The notes under the pieces are model-generated. The model saw only the letters and a list, made by a program, of their open reading frames with translations. It ran no database searches and was not told where the DNA came from. The position numbers and the translations under genes are program-made. Shown here one piece after another: positions 37,122 through 46,600 of a stretch of 64,000 nucleotides of DNA (position 1 is its first letter; each line of letters begins with the position of its first letter). Location of the stretch: the NCBI RefSeq assembly GCF_000002985.6, contig NC_003280.10, positions 5,018,501 to 5,082,500 of the forward strand, given 5' to 3'. The DNA is from Caenorhabditis elegans (lineage: Eukaryota > Nematoda > Chromadorea > Rhabditida > Rhabditidae).

Positions 37122-37678
37122 ATGGTCCCAAAGCCACACGCCAAGTCGGCCAAGAAGGCTCTTCGCAAGAAGAAGGTGCACCTCAAGTTCAACGTTGAGT
37201 GCAAGAACCCAGTTGAGGATGGAATTCTCAGAATCGAAGATCTTGTAAGTTGTAGGCTTTTTAAAATTAATCAGCCTCATCAAGTCGATAGAGTTCCCGT
37301 CTCTATCGCAAGACCAGGCTTAGGGTATATATTGGTCCCTAGTAAGTCCCGGTTGTTTTCAGGAAGCCTTCTTGAACGAGAAGATCAAGGTCAATGGAAA
37401 GACCGGACATTTGGCCGCTAACAACGTCAAGGTCGAGGTCGCCAAGTCCAAGGTCTCAGTCGTCTCCGAGGTCCCATTCTCGAAGAGGTAGCATTTTATT
37501 CAATCAAACTTGTTCTCATATTTTTATATTCAGATACCTCAAGTACCTTACCAAGAAGTACCTCAAGAGAAACTCCCTCCGTGATTGGCTCCGTGTGGTC
37601 GCTGTCAACAAGAACACCTACGAGGTCAGATACTTCCACATCAACGACGGAGAGGACGCAGGAAGCGACCACGAGTAA
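37122..37678 (+). CDS. rpl-22: 60S ribosomal protein L22 (eL22)
   Basis: 130 aa in three exons: 37122-37244, 37363-37487, 37534-37678. The start [20 protein letters not shown] is the basic N-terminal extension, followed by the conserved eL22 core ([60 protein letters not shown]) and the acidic tail GEDAGSDHE. It is a component of the large cytosolic ribosomal subunit. Codon use is strongly biased (AAG, CTC, GAG, GTC), as in highly expressed worm genes and unlike its neighbours. A TTTCAG acceptor 6 bases before the ATG fits SL1 trans-splicing. The 118-base first intron is unusually structured; see findings. Confidence 0.98.
37286..37308 (+). promoter_or_regulatory. Hairpin in rpl-22 intron 1, candidate L22-binding element
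   Basis: CGATAGAG (37286-37293) pairs perfectly with CTCTATCG (37301-37308) around the 7-base loop TTCCCGT. The loop-closing pair is G-C and the last loop base is U in RNA, as in the L22 ligand consensus I recall from in vitro selection. An outer AGCCT/AGGCT pairing (37273-37277 with 37316-37320) could extend the structure. A second small hairpin (TAGGG/CCCTA, 37321-37341) and an internal GTAAGT (37342-37347) follow. Confidence 0.5.
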
Positions 37679-37698
37679 ACTCGGTTTTTTGTTGTTGG

Positions 37699-37704
37699 AA
37701 TAAA
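37699..37704 (+). terminator. rpl-22 polyadenylation signal
   Basis: AATAAA 21 bases after the stop codon, giving a very short 3' UTR typical of ribosomal protein genes. It lies only 24 bases from the stop codon of the convergent phosphatase gene. Confidence 0.8.
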
Positions 37705-37727
37705 TTGTTGTTTCAAATCAGGCTTCA

Positions 37728-39613
37728 TTAGAAAAACAGCAATATGATTATTATCGAGTACCAGTAGGGAATGAGTGGTGAAGATGATTCGAAATCGGAA
37801 TTTTGATGCAAAAATTTTCTTATCCAGGTTGTAACTCTGTTATCCTCCCCTGGTGGTATTTCGCAGAACTCGTGGATGGGTCGGTCTGGCCGGGATTCCT
37901 TTGCTTTGTTTTCGAATGTTCGCATGTCGCAGAACTGTTCTCCTCGGCATCCCTTGATTCTCGACGTGACAGTTTCGAAAGTTGAATGAACATTTTTCTG
38001 ATACAGCACCTGCAATTATGCGATGAGATGGCATTATGAATCGAAACATACTCTGAAATAGGGCTTCTCGTCCGTTTTATTATGGAACAGTTCGATCGCG
38101 ATATCTGAAGCATAGTCAGGCCACTCGCCATATTTCTCAGGTCCTGCAACAATATCCTCAATTCCTAACACAGCGAGGAGAGCGAATACTGTGTGATCAT
38201 GCTGAAATTAAAATGATTCTATTATACAAGTACAGAGGAGTTGTGATTACTGTAGAGTAAGCGTAGTATTTCAGATTTTTGTGATAATTGTCACATTTGG
38301 CTTCATTTTTAGCACAAGTTGCTTTCGTTCTCATTCTTGCAGATATATCGTTTATCATTGGGCCACCCCGTGTTTTTAAGATTTCTCTTCGTACATTGAT
38401 GCCTTGAACAATTGGCGGATCATAAAGTCCCGTAACGAATGCTTTTGAAGGTCTTTCTAAATCGTCAAGATTCTCAAAGAATTCATCAGAATACCATGTT
38501 TGATTTAGTACAGATTCTGGAAAGTGAATTTTCTGAAAATTAAATTTTAAAAGGTTTTAAAATTAAGTAGACCAAGTACTTGAATCATAACAGCATCATG
38601 AACTTGCCACATGTTATCCCATGTAAATGTTTGATTAAATAGTTCAGACAATAATAAAGTTGTGTTCACATACTGGAATTAAATTTTTAAATTATAACTG
38701 GTTTCACTTCTCATACCTTTTCAGATTGTACATAACTCTGAAACTGTTCTCCCTCGTGTGCTATTTTCAGAAGTTCATCTCTGCGCCTACAAATACAAAA
38801 TGCACTAGCAACACAATCTTGACCAGCCGGCCCAGCACTATGAATTGGTACAGGCATAAAACCACGTGGCCATCCTTCTATATCAGGATAGTCGATACCT
38901 GGAATGCCAAAACTACAAAAGTCATTGTAAATTAAAAAAAAAATTTTGCCGCCAGCAGGGGTCGAACCTGCGACCTTGGGCTTATTAGACCCACGCTCTA
39001 ACCGACTGAGCTATGGCGGCCGACAAGTATTCGGGGAACTTGTGCGTACACAAAAAACCGACCTGGTCGGGATACGGAACTGGAGAACATGCCCAGCATG
39101 TTCGAGATAGCAGAATTGATTGTACGGTTTACATCAGTGGAGCGTATGAAAATCTGTTGCATATATTGATGACCATATAGGAAATTTCAGTGTTTAGTGT
39201 CACAAACCTGTTGAGAATCATAGAAATTTTGCAAAAAACCCGTTTTTACATATTTATCACGAAGCTTCTGACCTAAAATGAACTGTTGTTCCATGCCTTC
39301 CTGAAAAAGAGGATTACTGTAGTTTTAAAAATGTGCAATTTCTACCGGAGTCAACTGTCCATATCCACCACCTCCCTTATTCCATTTCGAGGGATCTACC
39401 GGATCATTATTCAGATGACCGTCTTGGCTTCGGTCACCGTGTCTCCAAACCTGCCAAGTTCAAATATTATTTTACGGTACTCGGTATATTCTCGATATAA
39501 TATCTTACTGTATGCACAAAAATAAGCTGAAGCTCTTCTGGAACTGTCTCATTTATCTCAATTGTGAAAATGTTGCCAACAAGGAAGAGTGCAATCAAGA
39601 CATAATATGACAT
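37728..39613 (-). CDS. Histidine acid phosphatase, membrane-anchored type
   Basis: 469 aa in nine exons: 39613-39509, 39450-39346, 39300-39208, 39153-39050, 38912-38717, 38672-38580, 38532-38251, 38201-38052, 38009-37728; phases agree. The N-terminal signal peptide MSYYVLIALFLVGNIFTIE leads to the catalytic VWRHGDR motif (RHGDR about residues 38-42, phosphohistidine site). FIRSTDVNRT is the second arginine motif, and the HDHTVFALL motif near residue 327 holds the acid-base His-Asp pair. The C-terminus ends in a hydrophobic segment (YWYSIIIILLFF), suggesting a GPI or membrane anchor. It belongs to the prostatic/lysosomal acid phosphatase family expanded in worms. The 39050 junction uses a GTACGC donor, chosen to keep frame. 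Intron 38913-39049 contains a tRNA-Ile gene in the sense orientation. Confidence 0.88.
38947..39020 (-). tRNA. tRNA-Ile (AAU anticodon, read as IAU), second copy
   Basis: Identical in all 74 bases to the gene at 14270-14343, on the opposite strand: acceptor GCCGCCA/TGGCGGC, anticodon loop CTAATAA. A long T run (T9 after AAAA) follows on the minus strand and can terminate Pol III. It sits in an intron of the histidine acid phosphatase gene in the same orientation as that gene. Confidence 0.97.
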
Positions 39614-40433
39614 TTCATGGAAACAGGCAATTTTCTGTAAGAATTCGGGATTTAATTTACTAAAATTGAAATATAAAATATTCAGAAATAAATAGAATAT
39701 GTATTCGTAAATCGTATGATTTGACAAAGTTCATAATCCTAGAGACATTCTGTGATAAGAACAAAAACAGGTTTCGTTGGAGACTATTCAAAGATGGAAA
39801 TATAGTTTTTTTGCTGATAGACTTAATAATTGTTCATTCTCATTTCTATCGTATTGGGTTGGCGAGTTGTAAGCAATCAAATGAGTGTGACTTATTGAGT
39901 TAATAGCACAGTAGAGTCAATATAAAACACATTTCATTAATAAAAATTCGGAAAAACCATTAAAACAAACGTGATGATTTCAAGAGAGAAAAACAGATTA
40001 ACATTGAATATCCGAAAAAGGACAGAGAGGAGAATAGTAGTGGAAATCTATAGAAAATATGAAATAAAAATAAATCTGTTTCGTTCGCCGGGCGCACCTC
40101 CCGATCATGTTAAACCAAACTTGCTATATTTGCTTTGAATTTCTGAACTTTTCGTATCGAAATTTGATTTTTTTTCTCTTCTCAGGTGCTCTGGTGCTTT
40201 AGTGAGACTAACAAATCTGGAAATCAAATATTTATTTTTCAAAACAGAGTGCTACCTAGATGTGTTCCTTGGTTTCCTGGAAAACTATGAACCTACATAG
40301 ATTATGCAAATTTTTCAGGACAGTTAGCAACACCAATATGCAAAATATATAAATAGTTTATTTATTTTCTCATTTTCTGATTTTCTAAACCTATAAGTGT
40401 AGACAAATAAATTAATTTTTGGCACCAAATCGA
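39614..40433. other. Intergenic region between tandem phosphatase genes
   Basis: 820 AT-rich bases between the stop of the distal phosphatase and the start of the proximal one. No clear TATA box within 100 bases upstream of the proximal gene and no RNA gene recognised. Confidence 0.5.
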
Positions 40434-42212
40434 TTAGCTGAGATCATCTGTAACATGGCAATATTCAGATATAGGCAGATCAATTTTGAACTTGTTGTAG
40501 ATTTCTTCAAAAGCCTCCAGAAGACAGAAAGAAGATCCATGGCAATTTGGAATTAATGGAGTGATATTTAAAAATTCATTTGAGGAAGATGGGTTACGGT
40601 AGATTACCTGCAATTTCATTTTGGAAGGTTAAAATTAAAAAATATCTAGACTTACCCTAAAATAGGGAGTTCTGTCACTTTGACGGAGAAGAAGCTCGAT
40701 GAAAAGTGAAGAAGCATAAGATGGCCATCCACCAATTTCAGAAGATGTCAGATCTTCAATACCGAGAGCATTGAGGAGAGCATAGAGAGTCATGTCGTGC
40801 TGAAAATATTTAAGATACAAGTTTTGTCATTTTTGATATTCTGGATTTTGTATGTTCTTATAAGAAATATCAATCATCTCAAAAATTGCTCAGGCAGGCA
40901 TGAGCTAGACATGTAGGCATCAAGACGTGCCTATTCCAATCCTTTTCAAATGTCCAACTTACAGATGAATATGCGTAATACTTCATCTTCTGAACTGTCT
41001 CCGAACATCCTAATCTTGAAGCACGTCCTCCACCAACTTGACAGTCTAACTTATTTTTCATTCTCTCAAAGATCTCAGAAACTAATGGTCCTGATCGTAA
41101 CTTCTGAATCTCCTTTCCAACATCCACTCCATTTTCACTTTTCGAAGTGTACAATCCAGATGTGAATCGATTGATTTTTGTGTTCAGAACTTCGAGCTCA
41201 TCGAGCAATCCCTCAGAGTACCAAGGAGTTTTCTTCTCAAATTCACACGGGAAATTCTGTTTTTCACATCTCAAAGTGTCAGGGATTCTCCAAAAGTTGT
41301 CTGCATTGATAACCTCTCCAGTGTGTTCAGATAACTTTGAAAAAAGAGAATTGACCTGGAAAATATTTCGAAGTTATCAGATATCAAGAAAAATGAATTA
41401 AATGATTACCTTGGGATGTTCTACAATATTCTTGTACTCTTCAAGGTTCTTTGCCATATTTTGTAGTTTGCTCCTTCGTTGGCATTTGCACATGACATTA
41501 TTCACACAATCTTTGGAATAGTCATCGGGTACAGTAACCGGAAGGGTGACTGCTCCTTCATTTGGGTACATTCCCAAAAAGTTAGCTTCGGCTGAGAGAA
41601 TTGTTCGGTTGCGATTTGTAGATCGGAATTTGATCTAGAAAAAGTGGAAATATTGAGCTAGCATAGGTTCCTGCTCTTTTTTGTATAAAGCTCACTTTAA
41701 ATGTTTCATTTTCAAATACTCTCTAGGCTCTCTGGTTCGGACCATTTAAAAATCAGGCCATTACACTTTGGTAGTGTTGTTGATTTACGTTATCTCACAA
41801 AAAAACTTGAAAACTTACCATTTCAGGGTCAAATCCCTGCGACAAAAATCCCGATTCAATATATCTCTGGCGAATTGCTTCACCTAGTTGAATCTGTTGT
41901 TTCACTCCTTTCTGAAAATATTTAAAATTAAAAAAAAATCAAAATTTCAGTACACTCTTACATATGTGAGTTGTCCAATTCCACTTCCAATTATCTTCCA
42001 ATCTTCCTCCACAAATTGATCATTCTTATAAGGGTACTGTGCAGCTCGATCCCCATGCCTCCAGAGCTAAAAACGCAAAAAAAATTAACAATAAGATTTT
42101 AGAAGTGTCTCTGAAAACCTACAGCTTGCACAAAAACTAGATCAAATCCATCGTCAGATGGCAATGAAAGACTTGAAATAATTCTAGCAGAAATTAAAAG
42201 AGCAACCAACAT
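40434..42212 (-). CDS. Histidine acid phosphatase, secreted type
   Basis: 407 aa in seven exons: 42212-42123, 42066-41962, 41911-41819, 41634-41410, 41355-40963, 40799-40656, 40607-40434. Signal peptide MLVALLISARIISSLSLP, then ALWRHGDRAAQYPY (RHGDR about residues 33-37), IKFRSTNRNRTILSA and the HDMTLYALLNALGIED motif near residue 303. It is a tandem paralogue of the gene at 37728-39613, and the two share intron positions around the RHG, KGVKQQ/EGMEQQ, FRST and HD blocks. Unlike its neighbour it ends without a hydrophobic tail (EYCHVTDDLS), so it should be soluble in the secretory pathway, lysosome or outside the cell. A TATATAAAAAG box lies about 65 bases upstream. Confidence 0.9.
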
Positions 42213-42275
42213 ATTACTTCAGTCTGATCAGCTGCAAAAAACCAAATTTTGTTCCAAATACAAAAAATGACAAGT

Positions 42276-42286
42276 CTTTTTATATA
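42276..42286 (-). promoter_or_regulatory. TATA box of the secreted phosphatase gene
   Basis: On the minus strand the sequence reads TATATAAAAAG, 64-74 bases upstream of the ATG. A TGATCAG (GATA-like) site lies between it and the start. This fits a directly initiated, tissue-specific (for example intestinal) promoter, which is an inference. Confidence 0.6.
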
Positions 42287-42841
42287 GAAGGCTTAATGGT
42301 CGATGGTTGAACGTCATCAACGGCGGTAACTAAGTGAACTTTTGCCAATTTTGATTCGCTGGGTTTACCCTCCCCTCTGACGTCGCACACTTAATCGGTT
42401 AATAATACAAAGTCTACTGGTGTTTTAACCGGTAATAAACACACAAATTAAACATGTTTTGTAGGTAATATTATTATTATTATTAAAAGTTGAGAAAGAT
42501 TTCGAATGCCTTGGGGGAAAAATGTAATTGTTTACTGTAGGGCAGTGGGTGCATTCCGAAGTTACGGCACAAAAAAACGGCGGAAGTATGTAATGTTACG
42601 TATACATGTAAAAATGTTTTTCCTCTTCTCGTAGAGCTGAAATATGTTTTGAAATGCTATGACACAACCAGACATGTATGTGTTCAGAACAAATAACGAT
42701 CTGTCTGAATTTATTATCAGTGTTCCAATATTTACCCAAGGAACTTTGAAATACTATATTATGGGGACGCAGAAAATGCTCATTTAAAATTGTTTAATTA
42801 AAACTAGAATTCCAAATGAGCTCTACGGCCAATTGCAAAGG

Positions 42842-43170
42842 ATCCGCCCCAAAAAGTTGGGTCTCGTTAGGTGTTTGGCGGAAAAACCGTAAATTTAAAC
42901 TTTTTTATGAATACCGTCGTTTGTCTTTTGTTTAAATAATGTTAAAAATTCAGATAAAGTTGAAAAGCGAATAAGGTTTTCAAAGAAATTGTTTATAAAC
43001 GTTATTTCAACAATTTCAACATAAAAAGACTTTTAAAAAACTAAAAGTTCTTGCAAATTGACTAAATCGACGAAACTGAAGAAGAACATTCGAATTTACT
43101 GTTATGGCGCCGAATACCTAACGAGACCTATCTATTGGGGGCGGAGCGTTTTCATTTGGGCGCGATTGCT
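42842..43170. repeat. Foldback element, second copy of the GGGTCTCGTTAGGT family
   Basis: Left arm ATCCGCCCCAAAAAGTTGGG then TCTCGTTAGGT (42842-42872). Right arm ACCTAACGAGACC...TTGGGGGCGGAGCGTTTTCATTTGG (43116-43170) in inverted orientation. About 240 bases of AT-rich sequence lie between. Related to 34590-34745. Confidence 0.8.
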
Positions 43171-43636
43171 CCTTTTTCGTCCCCATTATAATATTCTGAA
43201 ACCGCTACATAGTAGTCTTATTGTAGACCAAACGCTAAATTATCGCCTAGAGCTCAGCTGGAACGAAAATATGCTCATTACCAGATCGCACTGGATAGGC
43301 TCTTTTTTTTTTTGAACCGGAATCCCATATTTTATTTTTCTAGAAATTACACTAATTTTTTTCCATTACCATATGTAACAGATTTTAGAATATTCCTCCC
43401 CTCTTGGCTATAAAAAATAGCAGATCACATTCTAAGTACCAACCTTCCCCTTTTCCGTAGCGACTGCAAATGCAAATGCGCGCTACTGCTCCTGCTATTT
43501 TTGTTTTATTTCGATTTCCGCGGGAGGCGCCTTCTTTCGAAATATTATAATTTTCTCATTCTTAACTTTTTCAATCAATTAATTTTACTATTATTGTTTA
43601 TTTTTTTCGTAATGAAATACATAATTTCAGGTGATT

Positions 43637-46600
43637 ATGGCCTCGCAAGACAGCGATGAGGCTTTGCCAGCAAATTATAAAGATTATCCGGATGGATCTC
43701 TCCTTCGCGTTGTATTTCATAATTTTCTGTAAGTTAAACAAGAAAAAATCAATGTTATAACTTTTTTAACTTGAAGAACATACGAACACACCTCATTCCT
43801 TCCAACTGCAAGTCTGAATATGATTTTGGGACATAATGGAAGTGGAAAAAGTTCGATTATTTGTGGAATTTGTCTGGCTTGCGGCGGAAGTCCGAAATCA
43901 TTGGGAAGATCAGAGAGAATCGTGGAATATATTAGACATGGATGCACAGAAGGATACGTTGAAATTGCAATGTAGGTGTTGACTGTGTCAATGTTCGGAA
44001 GAACATATTAAAATGTATAATTTCAGTGCTGACAAACAAAAAGGTCCACAAGTTGTTCGCTTAACGATTCGAGTGGGAGAGCAGCCGAAATATCGTTTAA
44101 ATGATAGTGCAACAACACAAAGTGAAATCGCCGATCTAAGAAAGCATTACAATATTCAAGTAAGCTTCATGTTTCAAAACCTTCAATACTAATATTTCTG
44201 CAGATTGACAATCCGTGTGCATTTCTTGCTCAAGACAAAGTCAAGAGTTTTTCCGAGCAATCGTCTATTGAATTGTTAAGAAATACAGAAAAAGCTGCGT
44301 CGGCTGATCTCGATCAACAACACATAGATCTCATGAAACAGCGAGAAGACTCGACTTCAATTGAGGATAAATGTACAACATCTGAAAATGCAATTAAACG
44401 ATTAGAAGATGAAATTGGTAAAATTATGCCACTCGTTGAGAACTATCGAAAGAAGTTAGCTCTCCAGTCAAAACTCCGTTTGCTCGAAAAGAAAATGAAA
44501 ATTATGGAATTTGAAAAGTTCGATCGGGAGTATAAAGCTGAGTTGCAAAACATGGATGGAGCAATGATAGAGTATCGAGAAGTCGAGAAAAGTATTGCAG
44601 AATGCGAAAAGCACAGAAAAAATTTGGAAGATCGGATTAAAAAAGACAGAAGTCAAATCAGTCAGATGGTAAAAAATTCTGCCGATTTTTGAGAAATTAT
44701 AATTGACATTTCAGCAACGTTCTTGTAACGAAATCCTTGCAAAAGTCCAAGAGAAAGGAGATAAAAAGTTGATGGAAGATATGATGCAACGTGCTAAAGC
44801 AAAATTGGAATCGGCGAAAAAAGCAGCAGATCAACATGAAAAAGATGTCGAAAAAGCTCGAAAAATGATTGATCAAGCTCGAGCGAGACTTCAGGAAGCC
44901 GTTGATACTCTTAATGGATACGAAGAGTTTCAATCCGAAATGAAGAGTTTAGAGCAAAAGTATTCGACTGCTGAACGTGACAGTCGTCAAGAAGAAGATG
45001 CAATTCAAAAGAAATCATATGAAATGCGGCAGCTGGAAAATAGTAAATAACTTATCATCAAATATCTTTTACAAAAAAACTTTTTTCCAGAAAAACGAGA
45101 CGAAGAACAGAATTCTCAGTTAAATCGACAAGATCGATATCGCGTTCTTCAAAATTTCAGCAGTGATGCCTCGAAAGCCTATCGCTGGTATCAACAGAAT
45201 CGAAGTCAATTCAAAGGAGACGTATATATGCCCATTATGGATGTAAGGAAGAGATAAGAAAAATCGAAAAAAATGTGTAGAAAATTAAGCTAAAAAGAAC
45301 CACGAAAAAAGATTTTTCAATTTTCCTAAAAACAAAAAAAACCGACACACTTTTTATGAAGTCAAATATTTTTTTGAACTGAAAATAATATTTATTTTTG
45401 TTGAAAAATTAGAAAAATGCACTCAGAAAGTTGCCGTTAAACTATTTGGTAATTTTCAGGCACTATTTGAAGAATTTTTTCGAACGTTTCAACATTAATT
45501 AATATTACTTTCAGATTGGAAGAACCTGTTCCTACAATGTTGAATTTAAAAATTAAAATTATCAAACTAAAATACATATGCGATTTTGTTCGTTTCTCCG
45601 AAAGATTTGACGCACATCGCTTGGAAGAAACGTATTAAAATTCTTAAATTATTTTTTTTATTTCAGATGTGCGGCAAATCTCAAAATTTGCCGAGCTCGG
45701 CATATTCGGCAAATCTCTTTTTTCAATATTTGCCGAGCACGGCAAACTCGGCAAATTTGCCGAGCTCGTCAAATTCGGCAAATTCGGCAATTTTGCCGTG
45801 CTTAACAAACTCGGAAAAATTTGATATTTTTAATGTTTTTTGGAGCACTAAAACTACTGAATTCTTAACACACATCTGGTTTCTGAATAAGTTCCGCGTA
45901 GTGTGTCTGTTTAAGCATCAAAATAGCTCAATTTTGTGTCATTTTACTAAATTTTTGGCTAAAAAATCAATAGTTTTAGTCAAAATTGTACTGTCAAATT
46001 TTTGACGTGTGCGGCAAATTTCGAAATTTGCCGAGCTCGGCAAATTCGGCAAATCTACTTTTTTGAAATTTGCCGTGCTCGGCAAATTCAGCAAATTTGC
46101 CGAGCGCGGCAAACGGCAAATTCGGCAAATTTGCCGCACACCCCTGTTTCAGATGGTTCTCAAAACTCCAGAAGCGGCAAAAGCTCTTGAGAACAGTGTT
46201 GGTGTTCGTGATCGTACTATGTTCGTTTGCTGTTATAAGGAAGATGAACTTTTGATCAACGGAAAACAACATTCATGGCGTATTAACACTTCAGTGGTCC
46301 CTGCTGAAAAAATCTATTCTGAAGATATCGATGCTCAGCTTCCATCTGAACTTTCTCGTCTTGGATTTAAATATCTCGTTTCTAATTGCTTTGATGCTCC
46401 TGCCCCACTCAAACAATTCTTATGCAATGTCAGCGGTTTGAATAGAATTCCATTCGGAGGATCTGATGTTGAGAAAAAGATCGCTGAAGTATCGCAAGCG
46501 ATCGAACAAACGAGATATTCAGTTTTTTTGACAGCCAATATTAGAGTTAGTTCACAATTCCTATTTCCGTGTAAATTAATAATCAATTTTTCAGTGTCAA

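Larger units (their letters stand above)
42213..43636. other. Divergent intergenic region before smc-5
   Basis: 1.4 kb between divergent starts. Apart from the TATA box at 42276 it contains a large foldback element (42842-43170). The acceptor ATAATTTCAG at 43630 precedes the smc-5 ATG by 6 bases. GC-richer sequence around 43440-43540 may be the smc-5 promoter. Confidence 0.5.
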
